Source of the DNA: JAJRRS01 sp965230275
GTDB lineage: Bacteria; Planctomycetota; Phycisphaerae; Phycisphaerales; Phycisphaeraceae
DNA: 64,000 nucleotides
Direction: 5' to 3'
NCBI GenBank assembly: GCA_965230275.1
Contig: CBDDKO010000002.1
Location: forward strand, 3,100,001-3,164,000
Part shown: positions 42,568 to 51,079 of the stretch, piece by piece
How positions within the stretch are numbered: position 1 is the first letter of the stretch
How the letters are laid out: every line of letters starts with the position of its first letter
Notes under the pieces: generated by a model
What the model was told of the DNA's origin: nothing
What the model saw: only the letters and a program-made list of their open reading frames with translations
The model's database searches: none
Position numbers and translations under genes: made by a program

Positions 42568-43236
42568 ATGCTGAACAGGCAGATCGTCAGGACAACTGTA
42601 ATTGCTGCTTTCGCACTGACTATCGCGATTGGGAGTGTTGTACAAGCGGGGCTTGTTGCGATTCAACCTACAGGTGTCAGGCTTGTGTCGGGTGAGGGTG
42701 CGTGGCCACCCTACGGGGAGTCACCGGAGAATCCGGCGGTCAATCTGATTAATCAATCAGGGCTGTCGCCTAACTATAGTACCGGGGTGACACCCATCGG
42801 TGAATTGCCGCCGAACGTCGCGGAAGCGGCATTTACTACGGGTTGGAAGCATAATGTCACTCTTGATTTTGATCTCGGTGAGGTCTACCCGGTTTCCTGT
42901 TTCGCACTTTGGAATTTGTCTGCTTACTACCGGGCGCAGATATATAACTTTACGCTAACAGCCAGCCCTTACGAAGATTATTCTTCTTCGGTCTATCTAG
43001 GGCAGTTCCAGGCTTTGGGCAGGGGGCATCAGCGGTCAGATGGACGCCCCGAACTATTTTACTTTACGGAAACGGACGCCCGTTACATTCGTCTAGTGTA
43101 TACAAATGAATATAACGGCTTTTATTCGGGGGCCCAGGAGGTAGCTTTTGGTGTGGTGCCTGAACCAGCATCTGCTGCGGTGTTGGCCACAGGATTAATC
43201 GCGTTTCTCAGTAGACGGCACCCATTCATATTCTGA
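42568..43236 (+). CDS. PEP-CTERM secreted protein
   Basis: 222 aa. Signal peptide at 1-27 (MLNRQIVRTTVIAAFALTIA and VVQAG end) and a C-terminal VPEP tail with a short hydrophobic segment and a basic end, so it should be exported and processed by an exosortase. The mature domain looks like a discoidin/F5-F8 type C beta-sandwich (VTLDFDLGEVYPVSCFALWN, then ARYIRLVYTN), a carbohydrate- or surface-binding fold. GGGAGAAAGAG precedes the ATG at 42568, which excludes the longer frame from 42511. Confidence 0.8.
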   Translation: MLNRQIVRTTVIAAFALTIAIGSVVQAGLVAIQPTGVRLVSGEGAWPPYGESPENPAVNLINQSGLSPNYSTGVTPIGELPPNVAEAAFTTGWKHNVTLDFDLGEVYPVSCFALWNLSAYYRAQIYNFTLTASPYEDYSSSVYLGQFQALGRGHQRSDGRPELFYFTETDARYIRLVYTNEYNGFYSGAQEVAFGVVPEPASAAVLATGLIAFLSRRHPFIF

Positions 43237-43313
43237 TTCGAGATTGAACCGCGATGTCCCGGAAGACCTTGTTAGCCCTGTAAACGTGAATTAATGGTCT
43301 AGCTGTAAACATG

Positions 43314-43463
43314 TTACTTCACCTTCTCCAGCAGGAGGTAGCGTTGGGGGATCAGTTCGTCTTCGATGGAGTCGAGGGGGATGGCGATGGTGGTGTCGCC
43401 TTTGAGGTGGTCATTTTTGACATTCAAGGGGCATTTGACGGCTAGCTTGTCGTCGTGTCTTTG
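43314..43463 (-). pseudogene. Possible 3' gene remnant
   Basis: The minus strand, in a frame different from the RF-like gene just upstream, encodes about 50 residues ending in a convincing protein C-terminus (DTTIAIPLDSIEDELIPQR, then a YLLLEKVK end). There is no start of its own. It may be the remains of another gene or of a frameshifted extension. Family unknown. Confidence 0.25.
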
Positions 43464-43464
43464 T

Positions 43465-44073
43465 TCACTTGAACCCGGGCAGTCCACATTCGGTCCGAAA
43501 AGCGTTGACCTTTGCGAGTGCGGCGGGTTCTTTTTTGAACAGCATGATGAGCTGGGAGCTGGTGGTGTTGAGCAGGGCGGCGCTTTTAGGAAGGTCGTAG
43601 GCGCAGGTGTGGAGGGTGTCGAGGGCTTCGGCCAGGAGGGTGGAGAAGTCGGGGTGGTCGGGGCTGAGGAAGATTTTTTTATCTTTGATGCGGGATAGCC
43701 AGAGGTCGCTTGGGGTGAAGATGAGGGGATTGAGGTCGGTGGGGAGACCCGCGGCAGCTTCGCAGCCCGCGGCATATTTGGAGGTGGTGATTTCTGAGGC
43801 CCCGCTTCCGGGGGGGGAGGGGGTGGGGGATCTATGCTCGATCGCGAGCTTGAGGCGCAGGCGTTTGAGGGCGGTGCGTTGGTTGTCGTGTTGGCTGCGG
43901 CGTTCGGTGGCGGTGGCGGAGAGGCCGGTGGGGCGGTGGGTGAGCTCGATGGCGGTCTCGACCTTGTTGCGGTGCTGGCCGCCCGGGCCAGAGGCTTTGT
44001 ATCGGCGGACGGTGCATTGTTTGAGCAGGTCGTCGGGGGATAAGGAGGCCGGATGTGGCGTGGGAGCGGACAT
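43465..44073 (-). CDS. RF-1 domain protein (peptidyl-tRNA hydrolase/ribosome rescue type)
   Basis: 202 aa. Residues about 14-75 match the class I release factor catalytic domain, with SGPGGQHRNKVE holding the GGQ that triggers peptidyl-tRNA hydrolysis, and ATERRSQHDNQRTALKRLR after it. The codon-recognition domains of RF1/RF2 are missing. The extra C-terminal 100 residues are family-specific and do not look like the basic ArfB tail. It probably rescues stalled ribosomes or acts as a specialised release factor. One copy of a 25-bp GC-rich repeat lies inside the gene (43749-43773). Confidence 0.85.
   Translation of the reverse strand: MSAPTPHPASLSPDDLLKQCTVRRYKASGPGGQHRNKVETAIELTHRPTGLSATATERRSQHDNQRTALKRLRLKLAIEHRSPTPSPPGSGASEITTSKYAAGCEAAAGLPTDLNPLIFTPSDLWLSRIKDKKIFLSPDHPDFSTLLAEALDTLHTCAYDLPKSAALLNTTSSQLIMLFKKEPAALAKVNAFRTECGLPGFK
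43749..43773. repeat. 25-bp GC-rich dyad repeat, copy 1
   Basis: The sequence CCGCGGCAGCTTCGCAGCC plus CGCGGC recurs at 44138-44162 with one mismatch, and a partial copy stands near 44172-44185. This copy lies inside the RF-like coding region, the other in the intergenic DNA before it. Confidence 0.6.
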
Positions 44074-44137
44074 GGCTCTATCGTATCGCGGGTCCGGTAA
44101 GGTTGTGAGTAGAGGGCGGAGGGGTTGGGGGGGGGGT

Positions 44138-44162
44138 CCGCGGCAGCTTCGCAGCCTGCGGC
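44138..44162. repeat. 25-bp GC-rich dyad repeat, copy 2
   Basis: 24 of 25 bases match the copy at 43749-43773. It follows an 11-base G-run and lies between divergent genes. REP-like in size and dyad symmetry. Confidence 0.6.
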
Positions 44163-44254
44163 TTGAGGGGGGAGAATAGGGCTCGCAGCCTGCGGGTTGG
44201 GGATTGGTTGTAAATCGTCAGTGATGATCGGTCGATGGGCGGTGCAGAGTCGTT

Positions 44255-45187
44255 ATGAATCAGACGCAAGACCACGAATCACAAGAAGCTACGGCGGCGA
44301 CAGGCCGACTGGCGGCGCTGGACCGGACGATGGCGGAGGGGCCGGGGCTGGTCCGGTTGGGGCCATTGCTGCTGTGGGTGGCGTGCATGTTCCTGGTGGG
44401 CTTGGCACAGGACTGGGACGAGCGGACGCTGCCTTATCTATATAGCCTGCAGTGCGTGCTGACGGTGGGGATGCTTTGGCGGTATCGCAAGCTGCTGCCG
44501 GAGATGACGCTGGGGTTTCACTGGACGGTGATCCCGTCGGCGGTGTTCCTGACAGCGGCGTGGATCTTCCTGGGTTGGTGGATCGGCGGCGAGCTGCCGG
44601 AGCGCTGGTCATGGCTGACGGCGGGGATGGCGTATGACGATCCGCTGAACACGGCCGGCGACCCGCACACCTTCCAGGAGATGCGTACGACGTTGCCCAT
44701 GACGTACTCTGCTGCGATCGTGCTGCGGTTGCTGGGGATGTCGCTGATCGTGCCGTTCGTGGAAGAGATTTTTAACCGGAGTCTGTGCCTGCGTGCGATG
44801 CACTCGGCGAAGAAGACGGGGATTGCGATCATGCAGGTGTTGCATGATTTGCCGGGGATCGGTGAGGTGCTGATGCACAAGCCGGCGTTCCGCGCCGCGG
44901 CGCAGCAGGAGCCGATGTTCACCAAGCAGTTCAACGAGACGCCGCTTGGCATGGTGAGTGTGTTCGGCGTGGCGGCGTCGACGTTTGTGTTCATGTTGAA
45001 CCATGTGCCGAGGGACTGGGTGGGCTGCATTGTTTGTGGTGTGCTGTGGTGTCTGATGGTCAAGTGGACCAACAGCGAAGGGCGCAGACGCAAACTCGGC
45101 CTTGGCCCGGTGATCTGGTCACACGGGCTGACCAACGCGCTGCTGTGGTGGTACACGGTCAGTAGCGGCGATTGGCAATTCCTATAA
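44255..45187 (+). CDS. CAAX-protease-related membrane protein (PEP-CTERM-associated type)
   Basis: 310 aa with about seven hydrophobic segments. The CPBP/Abi motifs are present: VEEIFNR (double Glu, about residue 170), LNHVPRDW and WSHGLTNALLW (His). The length and a mid-protein insertion fit the CAAX prenyl protease-related family that accompanies exosortase/PEP-CTERM systems, which agrees with the PEP-CTERM gene 1 kb away. It should be an inner-membrane glutamic protease. The ATG at 44255 has no strong ribosome binding site. Confidence 0.8.
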   Translation: MNQTQDHESQEATAATGRLAALDRTMAEGPGLVRLGPLLLWVACMFLVGLAQDWDERTLPYLYSLQCVLTVGMLWRYRKLLPEMTLGFHWTVIPSAVFLTAAWIFLGWWIGGELPERWSWLTAGMAYDDPLNTAGDPHTFQEMRTTLPMTYSAAIVLRLLGMSLIVPFVEEIFNRSLCLRAMHSAKKTGIAIMQVLHDLPGIGEVLMHKPAFRAAAQQEPMFTKQFNETPLGMVSVFGVAASTFVFMLNHVPRDWVGCIVCGVLWCLMVKWTNSEGRRRKLGLGPVIWSHGLTNALLWWYTVSSGDWQFL

Positions 45188-45564
45188 AACCATTTGTGAT
45201 GTTGCATAGGCCGTGTTCTTGCGTGCTTATGCGGTGGTTACGGGCATGCATGACAATGCGTTTGCAACCCTGATCGAGTAAGCATTGGCGGGTGCTGGAG
45301 TTGCGTTATCGGCTGTAAAAACAGGGGTTTTTTGTGTTTGGGGCGGCGGATTTCTATTGACTTTAAATGGGGCAGTGGTACATTTGGATTTGAAATCAGG
45401 GACCGGCAGCCGGACTGACTTCCGGCCAACCGGGATACAAAACGACCGGACCCTGACTAAGCCAACTGCGTAAAGCCGAGTGGCCCGCTATGGACCCAAC
45501 CGACTTTGTGTGGTTGGCTTTTTTTTATGGATGGATGTTTTATGAACTGCTTTCTAAGTGCAGT
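45188..45564. other. Intergenic stretch with orphan terminator
   Basis: No credible protein gene; a 62-codon frame from 45285 lacks a ribosome binding site. It ends with a strong terminator (45496-45526) lying 310 nt after the preceding stop, so either that gene has a long 3' UTR or a small RNA is made here. Confidence 0.4.
45496..45526 (+). terminator. Rho-independent terminator
   Basis: CCAACC and GGTTGG arms around a 10-nt loop, followed by C and eight T. Confidence 0.75.
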
Positions 45565-46161
45565 CTACTTAAATGTGCTGACGTGCAGAGCCTTGTAGTC
45601 CGGGCCTTGCGCGCCCAGGCGTGACTCGATGAGTTTCACGGCTTTGATGCGCGCGGTGCCGAGCGAAGTGCCTTGTGTTTGCTTGAACAGATCAGCGATG
45701 CCGGCGACAGCGCGTCGGTCGGGGCGCCGGCGGTGCTTTACACGGGCCAGGGTGACGTGGGCATGCATCGGGTGGTCACGCGGGGTGATGTCTAAGTCTG
45801 ACGCATCCAGCTTTGCATCGATCAGCTCGGATAGCCTCGGCAGGGGGCCGGGATCATCTGACGCGGCGAAGACGACCCGAGGGTGGCGGCTGTTGTGATG
45901 GGGGAATGCGTCCAGGCGGGTTAGGTGCAGGTCGAAAGGCATGAGCCAACCCGCTTCACGGCCTTCGCCAACAGCGGCATCGAGGGCCTCGGCAAGCTGA
46001 GTAGTAGCCGACGGCTCCACATCGCCGAGAAATCTCAGCGTGAGATGCAGCCCGTCGGTCCGGACGGGGCGGACGCTGGGCCCAATGTGCGACAGCTCCT
46101 CGATCAATCGCCTCAGCGGGGCGAGCATGGGGACGTCCACACCGATAAAGACACGCGGCAT
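45565..46161 (-). CDS. thpR: RNA 2',3'-cyclic phosphodiesterase (2'-5' RNA ligase family)
   Basis: 198 aa. It begins PRVFIGVDV and has the two HxTx motifs of the 2H phosphoesterase fold, HLTL near residue 39 and HVTL near 138, plus RFLGDVE after the first. The enzyme opens 2',3'-cyclic phosphates on RNA and can join tRNA halves in vitro. The start at 46161 is chosen because the family begins here; the longer frame to 46272 adds unrelated residues. Single gene, divergent from the sigma factor. Confidence 0.9.
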   Translation of the reverse strand: MPRVFIGVDVPMLAPLRRLIEELSHIGPSVRPVRTDGLHLTLRFLGDVEPSATTQLAEALDAAVGEGREAGWLMPFDLHLTRLDAFPHHNSRHPRVVFAASDDPGPLPRLSELIDAKLDASDLDITPRDHPMHAHVTLARVKHRRRPDRRAVAGIADLFKQTQGTSLGTARIKAVKLIESRLGAQGPDYKALHVSTFK

Positions 46162-46336
46162 GGCCCCTATTCTATCGCTCGGCCGACCCGGATAGCTTGG
46201 AAACTCACCCATCAGCCACCCACAAGCCCGCCCAATGCTCCCGGAGACGGCCCAGGCCCGGTTTTTTAACAATTGATCCAGACGGATGTCCCGGATGTGC
46301 GTCTATCCCTGTGAACGTGGACAATATGGCTGGCCC

Positions 46337-47023
46337 ATGACGCAGACATCACCGGAACATGCCGAGGATGGAGACGCCGGCGCCCGATCTGAGGGTGCGG
46401 GGCTTCGTGAAGGGTCTGGAGCGCTTACGGGTCGGGGGCTTAGGTTGACGGGGTCCGATCGAGGGGACTCCGGTCCGGGGATGGACATGGCGGACTTCGA
46501 CGACGTCGTCGCCGAGCACGAGTCGGCCATGCTGCGTTACGCGCGTCACCAGTTGGGCCGGGACTACGAAGGTCGGCACCACGACGCGCAGGACATCGTT
46601 CAAGACGCGCTGCTCCGGCTGCACCGGCAGTGGCGTGAAAAAGGACGCGACGGGATACAGAACACGCGGGCCTGGCTGATGCGGGTCACGCACAACCTGG
46701 CGATCGATGCGATCCGAAAACGCACCCGGCAGCGTGCCGCGAAAGTAAAGATGCAACAGGACGCCGTCAGCACGAGAGATTCCTTGGACCGGGAACAAGA
46801 CAGCCTGGACACGCTCGAGTCGCACGAGGCCACCCACCGGGCGCTTAGCCTGCTGCATGATTTACCCGACACCCAGCAGCGCGTCCTGATGCTCAAGCTC
46901 GACGACATGACCGTCCGCCAGATCGCTGAGGTGCTGGGGATGAGCCCGGGCAACGTGGGGTACCACCTGAACCAGGGCCTGATGACCCTCGCCAGGCAAC
47001 TTAAGCAGGCCGGGGTAGTTTGA
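46337..47023 (+). CDS. ECF-type RNA polymerase sigma factor
   Basis: 228 aa. After a 55-residue disordered leader, region 2 reads HHDAQDIVQDALLRLHRQW, then TRAWLMRVTHNLAIDAIRKR, and region 4 DTQQRVLMLKLDDMTVRQIAEVLG. The start could be the ATG at 46337 or a later one before MADFDDVV. It is followed 46 nt later by a gene whose N-terminus resembles a cytoplasmic anti-sigma domain with one membrane helix, so the pair is a likely sigma/anti-sigma unit. Confidence 0.9.
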   Translation: MTQTSPEHAEDGDAGARSEGAGLREGSGALTGRGLRLTGSDRGDSGPGMDMADFDDVVAEHESAMLRYARHQLGRDYEGRHHDAQDIVQDALLRLHRQWREKGRDGIQNTRAWLMRVTHNLAIDAIRKRTRQRAAKVKMQQDAVSTRDSLDREQDSLDTLESHEATHRALSLLHDLPDTQQRVLMLKLDDMTVRQIAEVLGMSPGNVGYHLNQGLMTLARQLKQAGVV

Positions 47024-47069
47024 CCGTGAATAAGACTACCGCCCGTTCCGTTAACGGGAGAGACTGACC

Positions 47070-50000
47070 ATGAACCGCGAACAAGCCGAATCCATGCTGG
47101 CCCTTCTGGTCTTCGATGATCTCGAAGAACCGATGCGCTCCGAGCTGCTTGAATACCTCAAGACCGACGCCGAACTTAACGAACGGCTGGGCGATATGCG
47201 TCTGACCGCGAAGCTGCTGCGTGACGCGGTGGGCGAGAAGGAAGCGCCCCGGCTTGATGATGCGCACCGTGTTGCGCTCAAGAAAGACATCGAGCGCGAC
47301 AAGCGCAAGCGCGGCGTGATCCGCTTCCAACTCGGCACGCCGATGCACCCGGCGATCGCGGCGCTGCTGGTGATCTCCACCGTGGCGATCCTGGTGGGCA
47401 TCCTGCTACCGAGCCTCGGAGCGTCGAGGAAATCGTCACTAAGTGCCCAAGCGACCTCGCAGGCCCGCGGGATCGGGCAGGGGATGGAGCTTTACGCAAG
47501 AGACAACGACGGCCGATACCCCGAGCGCGTCAGCGAACTTGTTGAGGACGGCTATATCTCGCCGGACTACGTCATCGCACCCGATGCCGACGTTGACCTG
47601 CCAAGCAACTTCGCCAAGCTCAGCCAGACGGAGCAGAACGACTGGATCGACGGGAACAGCTCTTACAGGTTGCTGGCACGGGGTGAAAAGTCCGAAGGTC
47701 TGGATTCAAAGCGCATCGTTGGGTACATGGAGCACGGCGATGGTAAAGGCGTCTCAGTCACCCGTAGCGATGGCAGCGCGTCGTACGAGCGTAAGAATGA
47801 ATTGCCCGAATTGATCGAGGGTCAACTCACGGTGAACAGCGGCTCGACGCTTCATTACCAAGGTCGGACACCGGTAACGGCCGGAACCACCTCTGATTGG
47901 TACGCCGGCGGGTCGATCGCCATGGCCGACGCCGAGTCCACCCCCGCTGGCGAAACAGACGACTTTGCACTGCAACAGTCGCGTGTTGACATGGCTCGTC
48001 AGAAGTTGGCAATGAAGAGTGATACGGCTGTGGTTAACGGCCGGGACTGGAGCGGCTCAGCTGGTCGAGGCGATGGCAGTGCGTCGTTCGAGAGCGGGTT
48101 GGTCAAAGATGGCAAGCTCGATTTCGACGTTACCGACGAGGCTTTGGGGGTGAACGAGTCTGCCCGCCGTAGGGAGCGCTTCGATCAGGGTGCCGCCCTG
48201 TACGGCAAACAAACGGCCCAGGATCATAATGGTAACTTCGCGGCGGATTTCGGGACGTTATACGACGACTATGACGGCGGTGGGTACGGCGGCGGGCAGT
48301 ACAGGGGTTACGCCGGGGATGCCGATGTAACCGCCAACGCTGATATGCCGGTGGTGTCGATGGACGCTATCGAACTCAGCAAATCCACTACAGACGCCAG
48401 TGGTGTTGCCGACCTCTACAACTACGGTGACTCGTTCGGCGCTGCAAAGCTTGCCAAGCGTCCCGACATGCTGGCCTATCGGCAGACCGCCGAGGCTCCG
48501 GTTGAGGGTGTTGTCGGCAAGCCGATCCAGAACAACGAATGGGCCGTAAAACAGGCGCAGGCCGACGAGTCACGCAGACAACTTCAGCATGCTCAGCAGA
48601 TCACAAACGGCCCAGTGGATGCCCGTGCTCTCGACACCTACTTTATGGATGGCGTCAACACCGCCGCGTCCGGCGAAGTTAGCGGCGGGACGACCCTCGC
48701 CCTCCGTGCGGGCGATGGAGTGACCGACTCCCTGTCCGGCGGGATCGTGTTGAACCAGCCTGACAATGGCGTCGTGCGTGAATTGCGTGATGTCGCGCGT
48801 GATACTGATTATTACGGGTCCGAATTCTTCGAAAAGGATGTGCGCCGGTCGCGTCGAAGCAGCGGGGTGGTGGTCTTTGGTGACGATGCGGCGCCGCAGT
48901 CACAGACCGCACCCGTCGCCACGCCCGAACCGACCACCGCACCGGTCAACCGTTTTAGTTCGGTGACCGTGGAGGGGGCCGAGGCCACGCATGAATCCGA
49001 GTTATCCTCGGTGACGCCCCGGCTGGAAACCTTGGATCAGGTAGAACTGGGCGAGCGCTGGGACCGCACACATACCCATGCGGCGGATGCGAAGCAGCAG
49101 GGTGAGCAAGAGGTTCAAAGTCTGCTTCGCCAGGCTTTGGACCTTCAACGTGAGCAACGGTACGAAGAAATGTTGGATGTATTGGATCAGGCTGACGTCC
49201 TTGATCCCAACGATGTGGCTGTGGATGCGTTAAGGGAGATGTTCGATGAATCCAAGATCTATGTCCAAGCTCGTGATATTCACCGGCGTGTTCAGTTAGG
49301 CGATCGCGATCAGGTAACGACCAACGATCAGTCCACGATCCCGTATGACGAAGTAGCGACGTATCCGGCCGACTGGCCTCAGCTCTCTCTCGGTCGACCG
49401 AACCGTGGTGTCGATGGGGAAGTCGATGAACTGGCCGAACTCGAAGAGGTGAAGAAGCGGATCGATGATCTGACTATTGTGCAGCAGCAGCAAGCCGGGA
49501 GAGAGGTCGCGCTCGGCACAACCGTGGAGAAGCTTGAGAAAGTCCGGGAAGAGGCCGAGCAGGCTCAGCAAGCCAGTCTCGTTGCCGGGTTTGTCATGCC
49601 CGCTGAGGAAGCCGCACCCGCCCGCAAACCCAGGCTCATGCCGGTCAACCCCTGGGTGATGACCGATGACGACCGCCTCTCGACCTTCGCGCTGGACGTG
49701 GACACCGCGTCTTACGACATCGCGCGTCGCTATATCAACAACGGCTTCCTCCCGCCGAAGCACACGGTGCGGATGGAGGAGTTCGTCAACAACTTCGACT
49801 ACAACTACCCGGCCCAGCAGGCGGGTAGCGAGGCGTTCGGTGTTTATGCCGAGGCCGGCCCTTCACCGTTCGGGCAGGGGACGGTGCTGATGAAGGTCGG
49901 CGTGCGCGGCAAGGTGATTGGCCGCGACCAGGCCAAGCCGGCGAACCTGGTGTTCGTGGTCGATACGTCCGGCTCGATGGCGCGCGAGGACCGGTTGCCG

Positions 50001-51011
50001 CTGGTCCGCAAGAGCCTGGGGATGGTGCTCGATCAGCTTTCAGAGCAGGACCGCGTGTCGGTCGTCAGCTACGGCACCGAGGCGAACCTGCTGATCGAAG
50101 CCGAGCCCGCAGAGAACAAGCAGCAGATCCTCGACACGCTGGAGAACCTGCAGACCGGCGGGTCCACCAACCTGCTCGGCGGCGTTGAACTCGGGTACGA
50201 AGTCGCGCAGCGGCAGTTCATCACCAACGGCGTCAACCGCGTGATCCTTAATTCCGACGGCGTCGCCAACGTCGGGCCCAGCGAGGCCGATGAACTGGTC
50301 GAGCAGGCACAGACACTGCGTCGGCAAGGCGTGTCGTTCACAAGCGTCGGCTTCGGGGCCGGGAACTACGACGACCGCATCCTCGAGCAGCTCGCCAATA
50401 CCGGCGACGGCGATTACCTGTTCGTCGGCTCGATCGATGAGGCCAAGCGCGTGTTCGTGGACAACATGGCCGCGTCGCGTCCGACGATCGCCTACGACGC
50501 CAAGATTCAGGTCGACTTCGATCCAGAGCGTGTCCGCCGATACCGACTGATCGGGTATGAGAACCGCGACATCGCCGACAGCGACTTCCGCAACGACGCG
50601 GTTGATGCCGGCGAGGTCGGTTCCGGGCAGTCCGCCACGGCGCTGTACGAGCTCGAACTGCACGGCCCGGTCTTCGCGCTGGGCGATGAGCCGGACCTGG
50701 GCACGGTGTATGTCCGCTACCGTGACCCCGAGACCGGCCAGGTGCGCGAGCTTGAGTCGAGACTGACCAACGACCAGATCAAGCCGATGGACCCGGTCGA
50801 ACACCCGCGCTTCTTCCTGGCCGCCGGTGCGGCGCGATTCGCCGAGGTGCTGCGCGGCAGCGAGCATGTCAGCGATCCTGATGTGAACAGCAACCTGGTA
50901 CAGGTGCAGCGCATCGTGGACATCGCGGCGTCGCAACTGCCCATGGACAAGATGGCGCAGGAGTTGCCGGTACTGGTCACCCGGGCCCAGGGCCTGCCGC
51001 GCGGCGAATAA
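47070..51011 (+). CDS. Membrane-anchored VWA protein (YfbK-like)
   Basis: 1,313 aa. Residues 1-90 are a short cytoplasmic domain (VFDDLEEPMRSELLEYL) of anti-sigma type; about 92-115 is a membrane helix ending ILLPSLG, followed by a RKSSLSAQATSQARGIGQGM segment typical of planctomycete pseudopilin-like proteins. A long variable region follows. Residues about 885-945 contain the VWF_N segment seen in YfbK (TDDDRLSTFALDVDTASYD), then the VWA domain with DTSGS at 965 and its Thr and Asp partners, then a YfbK-type C-terminal domain. It probably sits on the outer face of the inner membrane. Confidence 0.88.
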   Translation: MNREQAESMLALLVFDDLEEPMRSELLEYLKTDAELNERLGDMRLTAKLLRDAVGEKEAPRLDDAHRVALKKDIERDKRKRGVIRFQLGTPMHPAIAALLVISTVAILVGILLPSLGASRKSSLSAQATSQARGIGQGMELYARDNDGRYPERVSELVEDGYISPDYVIAPDADVDLPSNFAKLSQTEQNDWIDGNSSYRLLARGEKSEGLDSKRIVGYMEHGDGKGVSVTRSDGSASYERKNELPELIEGQLTVNSGSTLHYQGRTPVTAGTTSDWYAGGSIAMADAESTPAGETDDFALQQSRVDMARQKLAMKSDTAVVNGRDWSGSAGRGDGSASFESGLVKDGKLDFDVTDEALGVNESARRRERFDQGAALYGKQTAQDHNGNFAADFGTLYDDYDGGGYGGGQYRGYAGDADVTANADMPVVSMDAIELSKSTTDASGVADLYNYGDSFGAAKLAKRPDMLAYRQTAEAPVEGVVGKPIQNNEWAVKQAQADESRRQLQHAQQITNGPVDARALDTYFMDGVNTAASGEVSGGTTLALRAGDGVTDSLSGGIVLNQPDNGVVRELRDVARDTDYYGSEFFEKDVRRSRRSSGVVVFGDDAAPQSQTAPVATPEPTTAPVNRFSSVTVEGAEATHESELSSVTPRLETLDQVELGERWDRTHTHAADAKQQGEQEVQSLLRQALDLQREQRYEEMLDVLDQADVLDPNDVAVDALREMFDESKIYVQARDIHRRVQLGDRDQVTTNDQSTIPYDEVATYPADWPQLSLGRPNRGVDGEVDELAELEEVKKRIDDLTIVQQQQAGREVALGTTVEKLEKVREEAEQAQQASLVAGFVMPAEEAAPARKPRLMPVNPWVMTDDDRLSTFALDVDTASYDIARRYINNGFLPPKHTVRMEEFVNNFDYNYPAQQAGSEAFGVYAEAGPSPFGQGTVLMKVGVRGKVIGRDQAKPANLVFVVDTSGSMAREDRLPLVRKSLGMVLDQLSEQDRVSVVSYGTEANLLIEAEPAENKQQILDTLENLQTGGSTNLLGGVELGYEVAQRQFITNGVNRVILNSDGVANVGPSEADELVEQAQTLRRQGVSFTSVGFGAGNYDDRILEQLANTGDGDYLFVGSIDEAKRVFVDNMAASRPTIAYDAKIQVDFDPERVRRYRLIGYENRDIADSDFRNDAVDAGEVGSGQSATALYELELHGPVFALGDEPDLGTVYVRYRDPETGQVRELESRLTNDQIKPMDPVEHPRFFLAAGAARFAEVLRGSEHVSDPDVNSNLVQVQRIVDIAASQLPMDKMAQELPVLVTRAQGLPRGE

Positions 51012-51079
51012 TCGCGTGCGTCTTAATCACGATCACACAACGAGGCCGAGTCGAGCCCGAGATTATCCGAGAGATCACC

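Noticed and set aside
50040..50936. 298-codon open frame on the minus strand
   Set aside because: Antisense shadow of the VWA domain of the 1,313-aa protein.
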